64,000 bases of DNA. Origin: Anaerolineaceae bacterium (GTDB taxonomy: Bacteria; Chloroflexota; Anaerolineae; Aggregatilineales; Phototrophicaceae). Shown one piece after another: positions 35,548 through 44,310 of the stretch. Under the pieces are notes generated by a model that saw nothing but the letters and a program-made list of their open reading frames with translations, did not search any database and was not told the origin of the DNA. Every line of letters begins with the position of its first letter. The first letter of the stretch is position 1. The translations under genes and the position numbers were made by a program. The stretch covers positions 102,490-166,489 of the forward strand of contig JAPPOB010000007.1 of NCBI GenBank assembly GCA_028818375.1, written 5' to 3'.

Positions 35548-36690
35548 TCAGCGTCGATCCGGGGTGGCGAGCCTTTCGTAGTGCGCGATGACCTCGTCCA
35601 TGGCGGCTGACCAGTTGCGCGCTTCGGCGTCTGCGCGCGCCTGGCGGCCCAGCGCCCGGCGATGCTCCGCGTCTGCGGCCAGGCGGTGTACGCCATTGAC
35701 CAGGCCGGCCTCGTCGCCCGGCGCGAAGCTGTAGCCGTTGCGACCCTCGCGCAGCAGCTCCGGAACGCCGCCGCTGCGCGCCGCCACCAGCGGCAGACCC
35801 GAGGCCATGGCCTCCAGCACGACCAGACCGAAGGACTCGACCAGGGAAGAGAATACAAAGACGTCCGCGCTGGCGTAGGCCTGAGCCAGTTGCTGGCCCT
35901 GCAAGGCGCCGGTAAAGCGCACCGGCAGCCCGGCAAACCGCGCTTCCAGCGGGCGCCGCGCCGGCCCGTCCCCGACCAGCGCCAGTTGCGCCTGCGGGAC
36001 GGCCTGCAGAACGGCGCGCAGGGAATCCAGCCCCTTTTCCACGGACAGACGGCCGACGTACAGCAGTTGCAGATGCTGCGGATCGACGGCGGCCAGACGC
36101 CGGCGCATGGCCCCGTCCGCGTGGCGCGGGTGAAAGCGCTCGCTGTCCACGCCGCGCCGCCACAGATGCACCGGCGCCGTCACGCCAATGTCGCGCAGGC
36201 GTTGTTGCGCGCTGCGCGAGGGCGCCAGGGCGCAATCGGCGCGCCCGAGCACCTGACGCGTCAGCAGGTTGATGCCCGGCTCGATGGCGCCGGCGTGCAG
36301 AGGCCCGAGGCGCCAGTGTCGGGCGATGCGCCCGTAATCCAGATGCCAGGAGACCAGCGTGGGCAGGCCCAGGCGGCGCGCGCCCCACCAGGCCGCCAGG
36401 CCAAAGATGGAAGGATGCAGGAAATGGGTTACCTGCGGCGTGAAATCCCGCAGGCGGCGCCACTGCCGCGGCGTGGGCAGGGCCATGCGCAGGTCCGTGT
36501 AGGGCGGAAAGGGCAGGCCCGGCGCGCTGCAGACCCTCGTGGCGGCGTAAAGCTCAACCGGCCCGAGCTGCGGCGTGAACAGCATCGACTCGATGCCGCG
36601 GGCGGCCAGTTGATCAAGCAGTCGACAGAGGACGGTGACGATTCCGTCAGAGCGCGGGAGAAAAGTCTCGCTGAAAAGCGCTACGCGCAC
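35548..36690 (-). CDS. Glycosyltransferase, GT4 family (mannosyltransferase-like)
   Basis: About 380 residues; GTG 36688-36690 is favoured because an upstream TTG (36708) lies inside a terminator. The N-domain has RVALFSETFLPRSDGIVTVL and PQVTHFLHPS. The C-domain has LLYVGRLSVEKGLDSL, LVGDGPARRPLEARF, VFVFSSLVESFGLVVLEAMASGLPLVA (the E-x7-E nucleotide-sugar motif) and SGGVPELLREGRNG. It resembles sulfolipid synthase/PimB-like enzymes adding a sugar from a nucleotide donor to a lipid or polysaccharide acceptor. No ribosome site is obvious. Confidence 0.85.
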   Translation of the reverse strand: MRVALFSETFLPRSDGIVTVLCRLLDQLAARGIESMLFTPQLGPVELYAATRVCSAPGLPFPPYTDLRMALPTPRQWRRLRDFTPQVTHFLHPSIFGLAAWWGARRLGLPTLVSWHLDYGRIARHWRLGPLHAGAIEPGINLLTRQVLGRADCALAPSRSAQQRLRDIGVTAPVHLWRRGVDSERFHPRHADGAMRRRLAAVDPQHLQLLYVGRLSVEKGLDSLRAVLQAVPQAQLALVGDGPARRPLEARFAGLPVRFTGALQGQQLAQAYASADVFVFSSLVESFGLVVLEAMASGLPLVAARSGGVPELLREGRNGYSFAPGDEAGLVNGVHRLAADAEHRRALGRQARADAEARNWSAAMDEVIAHYERLATPDRR

Positions 36691-36700
36691 ATGACTTGCC

Positions 36701-36729
36701 AAATACAAAAAGAGCGGGACATATCCCGC
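36701..36729 (-). terminator. Rho-independent terminator of the cold-shock gene
   Basis: On the minus strand GCGGGA-TATG-TCCCGC is followed by TCTTTTTGTATTT. Perfect stem and T-run, 31 bases after the cold-shock stop codon. Confidence 0.85.
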
Positions 36730-36759
36730 CGGAGTCTGGCTGTCGCGGGATTTTTCCGT

Positions 36760-36969
36760 CTAGACGCGGGAGACGTTGCTGGCCTGCTTGCCCTTCTGAC
36801 CCTCAACGATCTCAAACTCCACCGTTTCGCCTTCATCAAGGCTGCGGAATCCGCCGCCCAGAATCGCCGTATAATGAACAAAGACGTCCGGCCCACCCTC
36901 CTGGGTGATGAAACCGTAACCCTTGTCGGCGTTGAACCACTTGACAACGCCTTTAATGCGGTCTGCCAT
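36760..36969 (-). CDS. Cold-shock domain protein (CspA family)
   Basis: A 69-residue protein from ATG 36967-36969 with AGGGAGTAG upstream. It has [16 protein letters not shown] (RNP1), DVFVHYTAI (RNP2) and [17 protein letters not shown], all at normal spacing. It is an RNA chaperone binding single-stranded RNA. It has its own terminator and an AT-rich upstream stretch (37089-37131, TAATTGTTAATG) likely holding its promoter and cold-responsive leader. The leader of over 100 bases is typical of csp mRNAs. Confidence 0.93.
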   Translation of the reverse strand: MADRIKGVVKWFNADKGYGFITQEGGPDVFVHYTAILGGGFRSLDEGETVEFEIVEGQKGKQASNVSRV

Positions 36970-37131
36970 CTTGCTACTCCCTGCCTTGCAATTCAAACGA
37001 GATTGGCCTTGTACCCACAGCCTGTCCCGTTTCAGGGAGTCTGTGACACGCAGCTGCTCCGGGGCCTGTGCCCCCCTTGGACCATAAACTTACATCAGCA
37101 CATTAACAATTACAAAAAATGGCCTTATCCT

Positions 37132-38436
37132 TCAGACATTAACTTCACCCTGACTGCTGCGCGCCGGCAGGACCTCCTCCCTCGTCGGCCCGGCGGGGCG
37201 CGACTGCGCGGGGAGCAACATCGTCAGCAGGCTGGCCAGCACGATCGCGACAGCCACCAGCTGGAAGGAAGGCCCCAGGCCAATGATGCCGGCCAGCCAG
37301 CCAATGAAGGCGCTGCCCACGGCGCCGGTGCCGAATACCAGGCCCAGCGCCGCGCCGGAAGCCATCGCCCTGCTGGCCGGCAGGAAACCCTGGGCCAGCA
37401 CGACAACCAGACCGTGAGAGGCGCCGCTCAGCGTTCCGGAGAGGACCGCCAGCGTAAACGCCGGCACGCCATCCACCAGGGGCAGCAGGAAGAAGGTCGG
37501 CGCCGACAGCAGCATGCTGACCGCAATCACCAGGCGTTGGTCATAGCGGTCCGCCAGGCCGCCGAAAAATACGCCCGCGAGACCGGAACCGACCCAGAAC
37601 AAACTCGCAATCAGGCCGTATTCCGCTGGAGTCCAGCCCTTCTGCTGGAAGAGGAAGGGGATGAAGGAGACCACCCCCGGTGAGCCCAGACTGCGCAGGC
37701 TGACCATGGCGACAAAGATCAGCAGGACGGCCAGTGACAGACGACTGCGAACGCCGTTGTTCGTGCCCGTCGCTGCGTTGGCCGCCACCTCGGCGCGATG
37801 CGCGCGACGCCCTGGCAAATGCATCAGGATCAGGAAAAATCCGGGCAGGGACAACAGGGTCACCCACACGGCCGGCAAGGCCGATCCCCGTCCCTGCAAC
37901 AGTCCCGACAGGCCCGGTCCCAGCGCCGCGCCGAAGGCGTTGCTGAGCGGTACGGCGTTTTCCAGCAGCAGCCCGACCAGGGCCGGCCCGAAGGCCAGGC
38001 CCATCTGACCGGCGAGGAAGAACCAGGCCATGTTGCTGGCCTCGCGCGGCGGGTGACTCTCGGCCGCATACTTCATCCCGACCGGGTGGAAGGCGCCGCT
38101 GCCCAGGGCGGTGATAATGAAGATGACGGCCATCAACAGCATCAGGCCGCTCTCCGCCGCCAGCAGACCCATAAACATCATGCTGGCCGTCCAGCATACG
38201 CCAACGGAACCCGTCCAGCGCCCGCCGATGCGGTCTGTCAGCCAGCCAAACATCGGCTGCGTGACGGCGCCGGTCAGTTGCATCAGGCCGACGATCAGGC
38301 CGAACTGCACGGCGCTCATGGGTAACACGTAGAGACTGATGAAGGTCAGCAGCACGGGGACCGAGCTCATGACGACGTCGAGCGAAAAGTGTGAAATGGC
38401 GACGGCCCAGAATTGCCGGGTGCGCGGAACGTACAT
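37132..38436 (-). CDS. Major facilitator transporter, Fsr-like
   Basis: A 434-residue protein of 12 predicted helices. Motif A-like loop GWLTDRIGGRW lies between helices 2 and 3, and GGLADRYDQRLVI in the second half. The start (FWAVAISHFSLDVVMSSVPVLLTFI) and GSGAFHPVGMKYAAE are reminiscent of fosmidomycin-resistance (Fsr) transporters. Drug efflux is family knowledge; the natural substrate is unknown. The gene precedes the cold-shock gene in the same direction but is separated from it by a long AT-rich leader. Confidence 0.85.
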   Translation of the reverse strand: MYVPRTRQFWAVAISHFSLDVVMSSVPVLLTFISLYVLPMSAVQFGLIVGLMQLTGAVTQPMFGWLTDRIGGRWTGSVGVCWTASMMFMGLLAAESGLMLLMAVIFIITALGSGAFHPVGMKYAAESHPPREASNMAWFFLAGQMGLAFGPALVGLLLENAVPLSNAFGAALGPGLSGLLQGRGSALPAVWVTLLSLPGFFLILMHLPGRRAHRAEVAANAATGTNNGVRSRLSLAVLLIFVAMVSLRSLGSPGVVSFIPFLFQQKGWTPAEYGLIASLFWVGSGLAGVFFGGLADRYDQRLVIAVSMLLSAPTFFLLPLVDGVPAFTLAVLSGTLSGASHGLVVVLAQGFLPASRAMASGAALGLVFGTGAVGSAFIGWLAGIIGLGPSFQLVAVAIVLASLLTMLLPAQSRPAGPTREEVLPARSSQGEVNV

Positions 38437-38600
38437 GAACCTGGTCTCTTAACGGTCAGGGCGGCCCTGCGGCGGGCGCCCATCATGCCGCGGCGGCGGC
38501 GGCCCTGTCAACCGCATTGGACTGCGTTGGGCGATGCGGGTAAGGTTTGCAGACCTCAACGCATCCAGAAAAGGGATGTACAACAGGGAAAGGCCTGACC

Positions 38601-39767
38601 ATGAATATCACCCCGGGGCTGCGACGCAGACACGCGCTCACCCTGCTCGCGCTCGCCATTTTCGCCGCAGCGCTGGCGCTGCAGGGCGCGCCCATGAGCG
38701 GGCAATCGGGATGCGCGGCGCCCGCCTTCGTGCGCTTCACAAGTTTCTGGGATACCACCGATTTCTGCATGCACACGGTGCCGCTGGAGGAAATCTTCTC
38801 CGGTGGCGTGCCGCCGGACGGCATTCCGCCCATCGATGACCCGGCCTTTGACTCGCTGGAGGTCGCCGCCCAGTGGCTGCAGCCGCAGTCGCCCGTGCTC
38901 TCACTGGAACTGAACGATACCGCCCGCGCCTATCCCCTGGCGATTCTGACGCGGCACGAGATCGTCAACGACGTTTTCGACGACCAGCCCGTCGCCGTGA
39001 CCTTCTGCCCGCTCTGCAACTCGGCCGTGGTCTTTGACCGCCGGGTGGATGGCGAGACGCTGCGCTTCGGCGTCTCCGGCAACCTGCGCCACAGCGACCT
39101 GGTGATGTGGGACGACCTGACGAAGAGCTGGTGGCAGCAATTCACCGGCGAGGGCATCGTCGGCAGCTACGCCGGTACCCAGCTGGAATTGCTGCCCTCA
39201 CTGCTGGTCAGCTTCGGCGAGTTCGCGCAGCAGTATCCGCAGGGTGAAGTGCTCTCGCCCGGCTTCCGCGGCTACGGCTCCAACCCCTACGTCGGCTACG
39301 ACAGCAGCCCGCGCCCCTTCCTCTTTTTCGGCGAGCCAGACGGGCGGCTCTTCGCGACCGAGCGCGTGCTGGGCGCCTTCCTGGGCGGCGAGGCCGTCGC
39401 CTGGCCCTTCCCGGCGCTGAAGGAAGCGCCGGTCATCAACGACCGCATCGGCGATTTCGAGGTCGTCGCCCTGTGGCAGCCGGGCCAGACCAGCGCGCTG
39501 GATGCCAGCGACATCAACAGTTCGCGCGACGTCGGCATGGCCGCGCTCTATGACCGCGAACTGGAGGGTCAGGTACTTAGCTTCGCGTTGGATGACGAAG
39601 GGCGCATCGTGGACGAGCAGACCGGCACGCGCTGGAACGTCTTCGGCACGGCGCTGGAGGGTGAACTGGCCGGCAGCCAGTTGCGACAGCACCTCGCCTT
39701 CCCGCACTTCTGGTTCGCCTGGGCCGCCTTCCGCCCCGAGACCCGCGTCTACGGCCTGTCGGAATAG
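38601..39767 (+). CDS. DUF3179-domain secreted protein
   Basis: A 388-residue protein from ATG 38601 (GGGAAAGG upstream). The N-terminus RRRHALTLLALAIFAAALALQGA is a signal peptide or anchor. The DUF3179 core is present: ARAYPLAILTRHEIVNDVF, FCPLCNSAVVFDR with a Cys-x-x-Cys, FGVSGNLRHSDLVMWDD and LSPGFRGYGSNPY. The domain has no proven biochemical role; the CxxC and a conserved His suggest metal or heme binding, but this is inference. Stands alone, convergent with Uma2 copy 7. Confidence 0.85.
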   Translation: MNITPGLRRRHALTLLALAIFAAALALQGAPMSGQSGCAAPAFVRFTSFWDTTDFCMHTVPLEEIFSGGVPPDGIPPIDDPAFDSLEVAAQWLQPQSPVLSLELNDTARAYPLAILTRHEIVNDVFDDQPVAVTFCPLCNSAVVFDRRVDGETLRFGVSGNLRHSDLVMWDDLTKSWWQQFTGEGIVGSYAGTQLELLPSLLVSFGEFAQQYPQGEVLSPGFRGYGSNPYVGYDSSPRPFLFFGEPDGRLFATERVLGAFLGGEAVAWPFPALKEAPVINDRIGDFEVVALWQPGQTSALDASDINSSRDVGMAALYDRELEGQVLSFALDDEGRIVDEQTGTRWNVFGTALEGELAGSQLRQHLAFPHFWFAWAAFRPETRVYGLSE

Positions 39768-39815
39768 TCAACAGCAGGGGCTGCCAGGCGCAGCCCCTGC
39801 TTCACGCCCCCGCGT

Positions 39816-40391
39816 TCAGTCGGGGAAGAGTTCCCTCGCTGCCACCTGGAAACCGGGGAGTGCGTCGCCGCCCTTAATAACGTCCGTTTCCGCAAACACG
39901 GCCACCTCCGCACCCACGCGGTGGACCTCAACGCTGCGCGCGTCGGTATCGACCAGCCAGACCATTTGCGTGCCATGCCGCAGGTAACGCGCCGCCTTGG
40001 CGCGCAACTCCCGCCAGGTGTTGCTGTCGCTGCGTATCTCGACGGCGAAGCGCGGCGCCTCGCGCGGAACAGCATTGCCGAGCCGTGGATGGACGGCCAG
40101 GTCGGGGCGGCTGCGCCAGCCTTCCAGTTCAAAGAGGCAGTCCGTGGGCGCGCCATGACCCGGCAGCGCCCCGGTTGACAACCAGATGTTGAAGTGCGTG
40201 GCGATTATGCTCTGGACATCCGCGTGGATGTACTTCGGCGACATGGCGACAACGTCTCCCGCGGCGTTGCATTTGTAAAGGAAGTCGGCACTGGACTCGG
40301 CAAGCGCGACGAAGTCGTCCATCGAAATGTCCGCATAGCGCGCGATGACTGCGCCCTCGACGACTTCCGATATGTGCGCAGCGGGCTCCAC
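39816..40391 (-). CDS. Uma2-family putative nuclease (copy 7)
   Basis: 191 residues, GTG start 40389-40391 (AGGAGAT upstream). N-terminal DISMDDFVALAESSADFLYKCNAAGDVVAMSP; core [48 protein letters not shown]. Ends 48 bases from the convergent DUF3179 gene. Very similar to the next copy in its second half, including AVFAETD. Confidence 0.85.
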   Translation of the reverse strand: MEPAAHISEVVEGAVIARYADISMDDFVALAESSADFLYKCNAAGDVVAMSPKYIHADVQSIIATHFNIWLSTGALPGHGAPTDCLFELEGWRSRPDLAVHPRLGNAVPREAPRFAVEIRSDSNTWRELRAKAARYLRHGTQMVWLVDTDARSVEVHRVGAEVAVFAETDVIKGGDALPGFQVAARELFPD

Positions 40392-40419
40392 GGCAATCTC
40401 CTGTGTCTGGCTCGCTTTC

Positions 40420-40425
40420 AGTATA
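40420..40425 (-). promoter_or_regulatory. -10 box of Uma2 copy 7
   Basis: TATACT, 28 bases before the GTG. Confidence 0.6.
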
Positions 40426-40516
40426 CCCTGAGGGGCCAGGCCAGTGCCGAAACGCGCTTCCATGGCCTGTTAACAGTTGCCATTCGGGAATGCGTTCGCG
40501 CAGTCCGGGTCTCAAA

Positions 40517-41092
40517 TCAGTCCGGAAACAGATCGCCAACCATCACCTGAAAACCGGGCAACGCCGGGCCGCCTTCAATGAGGTCCGTTTCCGCAAACAC
40601 AGCCACCTCCGCATCCGCGCAGTGGACCTCAACGCTGCGCGCGTCGGTATCGACCAGCCAGACCATTTGCGTGCCATGCCGCAGGTAACGCGCCGCCTTG
40701 GCGCGCAACTCCCGCCAGGTGTTGCTGTCGCTGCGTATCTCGACGGCGAAGCGCGGCGCCTCGCGGGGGATGAGTTTGCCAAGGAGTGGAACGATGGCGA
40801 CATCCGGCCGACTGTTCCAGCCATCCAGCTCGTAAGCGCCTTCCGTTGCAGCCCAGAAGCCAGGCAGCGCATCGCTTGACAACCAGTTGGCAAGGCGAGT
40901 GGCAATCAAAACCTGGACGATGGTATGAATGTTGGACGATGACATAACGACGACATCTCCCGCGGCGTTGAATTTGAAGTGGATATCGGGATTTGCTTCG
41001 ACCAGCGCCACGAACTCGTCCATCGTGATGTTGGCGTAACTGGAGACGATCGTTCCGTCGGCGATGTCCGTGCTGAGCAAGGTGGAATCCAT
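40517..41092 (-). CDS. Uma2-family putative nuclease (copy 8)
   Basis: 191 residues, ATG 41090-41092 (AGGAGAACATC upstream). Same length as copy 7, and 701 bases apart start to start, so a tandem duplication is likely. The middle segment (SSNIHTIVQVLIATRLANWLSSDALPGF) has diverged. The catalytic pattern is [20 protein letters not shown] and [11 protein letters not shown]. Confidence 0.85.
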   Translation of the reverse strand: MDSTLLSTDIADGTIVSSYANITMDEFVALVEANPDIHFKFNAAGDVVVMSSSNIHTIVQVLIATRLANWLSSDALPGFWAATEGAYELDGWNSRPDVAIVPLLGKLIPREAPRFAVEIRSDSNTWRELRAKAARYLRHGTQMVWLVDTDARSVEVHCADAEVAVFAETDLIEGGPALPGFQVMVGDLFPD

Positions 41093-41120
41093 GATGTTCT
41101 CCTGCGTCTTGCCTGTTACC

Positions 41121-41126
41121 AGTGTG
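41121..41126 (-). promoter_or_regulatory. -10 box of Uma2 copy 8
   Basis: CACACT, the weakest -10 match of the series, yet at the same 28-base spacing. Confidence 0.4.
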
Positions 41127-41160
41127 CCATCTTCCCGCCTCGGGAACTCGTCCCTGCCCC

Positions 41161-41592
41161 TCATCGCGGCCGCAGACCCTGCTCCTGGGCGAAGCCCTGT
41201 AGATAGTCCTCCAGCTCCGTCAGCGAGCGCACCAGGCGGTTCAGCGAAAACTGCAGCATCAGATTGACCACCTGGTCGTCGAAGGTCAGGCGCATGTCCG
41301 TGTAGACGCCGACCAGATGCTTGCCGCGCGCGTAGGCGTAGCCCAGCTCCCAGGCCGTGCCGTCGTCGCTGGTGACGCCATTCAGGTTGGCGATCACGAG
41401 GTCCGCCCGTTCCAGATTCTGCACGTCCCAGTGGAAAATCCTCTCGGGGTCGAAGGTGTCGCCGCTGTCGGGCGACTGATCGCGATGCGGTAGAAAGGTC
41501 TCGAAACCCGCGGCCTCGGCCGCCGCGTTGATCTGCTCGTCGAACCAGCGTTCCCCTTCATTGAACAGCGGGCCGGCTATGTAGGCGTACAT
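41161..41592 (-). CDS. Nucleoside 2-deoxyribosyltransferase
   Basis: A 143-residue protein, start ATG at 41590-41592 (a longer frame exists upstream). MYAYIAGPLFNEGERW opens the Rossmann-like fold. NLERADLVIANLNG and GTAWELGYAYARGKHLVGVYTD hold the nucleophilic Glu region. The C-terminus NLMLQFSLNRLVRSL completes the substrate pocket. It swaps or hydrolyses the base of 2'-deoxynucleosides in salvage. It ends just past copy 8's promoter region in the same direction. Confidence 0.88.
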   Translation of the reverse strand: MYAYIAGPLFNEGERWFDEQINAAAEAAGFETFLPHRDQSPDSGDTFDPERIFHWDVQNLERADLVIANLNGVTSDDGTAWELGYAYARGKHLVGVYTDMRLTFDDQVVNLMLQFSLNRLVRSLTELEDYLQGFAQEQGLRPR

Positions 41593-41669
41593 CGCACTTT
41601 TCCTGTCTTTGTCGTTCCCGTAATTATCCACATTCCTGCAGCGCGCGTCAGTCCGCGCCCCTGTGATTT

Positions 41670-42557
41670 GTGCGCCCGGGCTGCCATAATGCCGCCCATG
41701 AATCGCTGTGGGAAACTCCCGTTCTGGCTCCCCTGACTATCTGGCCGCTGCCGGCGCCGGTGCGGCAGGCCGCCTTTGACCTGCCCGAGGTCATCGACGC
41801 TGCGCTGGCGCGCGCGCCGGAGGGCCTGCGGGAGGGCGACGTTCTGGCCGTCTCCAGCAAGTACGCGGCCATCAGCGAAGGCCGCGTGCTGCGTCTGGCC
41901 GACGTGGAGGTCACGCCGCAGGCCCTCGACCTGGCGCGACGCTACCGCATGCAAGCGATCATGGCGCAACTGGTGCTGCAGGAAGCCGACCACATCTTCG
42001 GCGGCATCGAAATGGGCTTTCTGCTGACCGTAAAGTGCGGCATCCTTTCGCCCAACGCCGGCCTCGACCGCTCGAACATCCCGACAGGCCAGGTGGTGCT
42101 ATTCCCCGCCCGTCCCTACGCGACGGCCGCGCGCCTGCGCGAGGCGCTGCGGCAGAGTCAGGGCGTGAACGTCGGCGTGGTGCTGACCGACAGCTGGCTC
42201 GTGCCGGGCCGCCTTGGCACCAGCGGCGTGGCGCTGGCGACGGCCGGCTTCCGGCCTGTGAAGGACGAACGTGGCCGGCGCGATCTCTTCGGCAATCCCA
42301 TGACCGTCACGCAGCGCGGCATGGCGGATACCATCAGCGCCGCGGCGCAACTGGTGATGGGCGAACGCGACGAGGCGACGCCGCTGGCCATCGTGCGCGG
42401 CAGTGGCGTGGACCTGGACGACGCAGCGGTCTCGCCCGCGGACGTGGCCATCCCCTGGCAGCAATGCATTTACGTCGAATCGCTGACGCGCGGGCTGCTG
42501 GCGGATGATGCTGCCAGCCTTCCCGGCTCCTCCGCCGCGGAGGCGGTCAGGGCATGA
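41670..42557 (+). CDS. Coenzyme F420-0:L-glutamate ligase, CofE-like
   Basis: About 285-295 residues; the start is uncertain (GTG 41670 without a ribosome site; codons nearer LAPLTIWPLP are also possible). It shows the CofE pattern: GDVLAVSSKYAAISEGR, ECGI-equivalent VKCGILSPNAGLDRSNIP, GVVLTDSWLVPGRLGTSGVALATAG, GNPMTVTQRGMADTISAAAQLVMGE and ATPLAIVRG. CofE adds gamma-glutamates to F420-0 using GTP, so the host probably uses coenzyme F420, in line with Chloroflexota or Actinobacteria. Overlaps the next gene by four bases. Confidence 0.8.
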   Translation: MRPGCHNAAHESLWETPVLAPLTIWPLPAPVRQAAFDLPEVIDAALARAPEGLREGDVLAVSSKYAAISEGRVLRLADVEVTPQALDLARRYRMQAIMAQLVLQEADHIFGGIEMGFLLTVKCGILSPNAGLDRSNIPTGQVVLFPARPYATAARLREALRQSQGVNVGVVLTDSWLVPGRLGTSGVALATAGFRPVKDERGRRDLFGNPMTVTQRGMADTISAAAQLVMGERDEATPLAIVRGSGVDLDDAAVSPADVAIPWQQCIYVESLTRGLLADDAASLPGSSAAEAVRA

Positions 42558-43639
42558 GACGGCTGCGGGACCTGGGCGTCGAGCCGGGGCGGCTGCCGCC
42601 GGGCCGACACAACGCCATCACGGACGTTCCAGGCGTACGCGTGGGGCACACGACGCTGATCAGGGGTGAGGGACCGCTGCAGGAAGGCGTCGGCCCCGTG
42701 CGCACAGGGGTGACCGCCGTTCTGCCCCATGGCGGCAATACCCATCGCGACAAGGTCGCCGCGGCGGTTTACTCCTTCAATGGCTACGGCAAGGTGATGG
42801 GCTTCGAGCAGATCCGCGAGCGCGGCAGCCTGGAAACGCCCGTCCTGCTCACCAGCAACCTCAGCGTGGCGCGCGCCGGCGACGCCCTGATGAGCTACAT
42901 GCTGCGGCAGAATCCCGATATCGCGCTGACCACCGGCACGGTCAACTGCGTCGTCGGGGAATGCAACGACGGCATGCTCAGCGACGCCCGCGGCCGCCAT
43001 ATCCGGCCGGAGCACGTCTTCGCGGCCATCGATGGCGCGTCCGGCGGGCCAGTGGCGGAAGGCAACGTGGGCGGCGGCACGGGCACCACTTGCTACCAGT
43101 TCAAGGGCGGCATTGGCACGGCCTCGCGTCGGCTGCCCGACGAAGGCTACGTGGTCGGCGCGCTGGTACAGGCCAACCATGGCAAACGTGAGGAACTGCT
43201 GGTGCTCGGCGTGCCGGTGGGCCTGGCGCTGGCGGACGTGGAGATGCCGCGCCACAACCCCGGCTCGATCATGATCGTGCTGGCCAGCGACGCGCCGCTG
43301 GACGCGCTGCAACTGACGCGCGTGGCGAAGCGCGCCGCCCTCGGCCTGGCGCGCACCGGGACGGTCAGCCACGACCAGAGCGGCGATTTCTTCATCGCCT
43401 TCGCCACCGGCACGCGCATCCCGCACGAGCCGGAAGACCTGTTGTTCCAGTCACCCCGACTGCATGATCGCAGCGACATTCTCGACTGGCTTTTCCTGGC
43501 GACGGTGGAGGCGGTGGAGGAGGCCATCCTCAACGCGCTGCTGGCCGCCGAGACCATGACCGGCCGCGATGGCTTGCGGGCGCCCGCCCTGCCTCCTGAC
43601 CGACTCTGCGAACTGCTGCGACGCCACGGTCGCCTTTGA
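42554..43639 (+). CDS. P1-family (DmpA/S58) peptidase
   Basis: A 361-residue N-terminal-nucleophile hydrolase. The NITDVPGVRVGH-like start reads HNAITDVPGVRVGHTTL. GSLETPVLLTSNLSVARAGDALM, VVGECNDGML and GGTGTTCYQFKGGIGTASR follow. The autocatalytic site is at NPGSIMIVLASDAPL: cleavage before this Ser yields alpha and beta chains and exposes the nucleophile. Known members release N-terminal D- or L-amino acids from amides. It is coupled (ATGA) to the CofE-like gene, which suggests handling of a glutamyl or other amide-linked small molecule, though this is inference. Confidence 0.85.
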   Translation: MRRLRDLGVEPGRLPPGRHNAITDVPGVRVGHTTLIRGEGPLQEGVGPVRTGVTAVLPHGGNTHRDKVAAAVYSFNGYGKVMGFEQIRERGSLETPVLLTSNLSVARAGDALMSYMLRQNPDIALTTGTVNCVVGECNDGMLSDARGRHIRPEHVFAAIDGASGGPVAEGNVGGGTGTTCYQFKGGIGTASRRLPDEGYVVGALVQANHGKREELLVLGVPVGLALADVEMPRHNPGSIMIVLASDAPLDALQLTRVAKRAALGLARTGTVSHDQSGDFFIAFATGTRIPHEPEDLLFQSPRLHDRSDILDWLFLATVEAVEEAILNALLAAETMTGRDGLRAPALPPDRLCELLRRHGRL

Positions 43640-43642
43640 TTG

Positions 43643-44194
43643 TCAGTCCGTCTGCGGCGGCGGGAAGATCTCACTCACGTTGGCGCGGAAGCCCGGCAGC
43701 GCCGCGCCGCCCTCAAGGACATCCCCGCCGGACAAGGTCTGCGCAATCTCGCCCGCGCGATAAAGTTCCAGCGAACGCGACTCCGGGTAGACCAGCCACA
43801 CCACCGGCGTGCCGCGCTGCAGATAGCGAGCGGCCTTCGCGCGCAACTCACGGCGCGGGTTGCTTTCGCTGCGAATCTCCACCGCCAGCAGCGGCGCCAC
43901 CCGCGGGTAGGGGTCCGCCCGCTCCAGCTGGATGGCCACGTCCGGGATACACAGCCAGCCATCAAGATCGTGCGTCGCTTCTGTGCCAACCGCGTAGTCA
44001 GGCAATGCGCCCGACTCCAGCCAGTCATCCAGAAGTTTCCCGATCCGTAGTTGCAGTTTGCTGTGCATCCAGCTTGGCGACATTTCGATGATGGCTCCGT
44101 TGGCGGCGGGTTTGAACCTGCGCTCCGGGTAACGCTCCTCCAGCTCGAGGAATTCTTGCAGGCTGAGTCTCTTTTCACTGATGGCGACGGCCAT
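43643..44194 (-). CDS. Uma2-family putative nuclease (copy 9)
   Basis: 183 residues, ATG 44192-44194 with AGGAGG. N-terminus KRLSLQEFLELEERYPERRFKPAANGAIIEMSPS. Core [34 protein letters not shown]. The usually constant VWLVD reads VVWLVYP here, and the NTW after the catalytic Ser reads NPR, so it may be drifting. Its stop is three bases from the stop of the convergent DmpA gene. Confidence 0.85.
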   Translation of the reverse strand: MAVAISEKRLSLQEFLELEERYPERRFKPAANGAIIEMSPSWMHSKLQLRIGKLLDDWLESGALPDYAVGTEATHDLDGWLCIPDVAIQLERADPYPRVAPLLAVEIRSESNPRRELRAKAARYLQRGTPVVWLVYPESRSLELYRAGEIAQTLSGGDVLEGGAALPGFRANVSEIFPPPQTD

Positions 44195-44223
44195 GACCGG
44201 CCTCCTGCTCATTGCTGTCCCCA

Positions 44224-44229
44224 AGTATA
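44224..44229 (-). promoter_or_regulatory. -10 box of Uma2 copy 9
   Basis: TATACT, 29 bases before the ATG. Confidence 0.6.
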
Positions 44230-44310
44230 GCCTGCCCGCCGCGTGGACGGCGGCGCCTGTGTGTTACTCTCTCCCCGTTCCGCCGCGCCGGTGTACCCAC
44301 GGAGGGCCTC

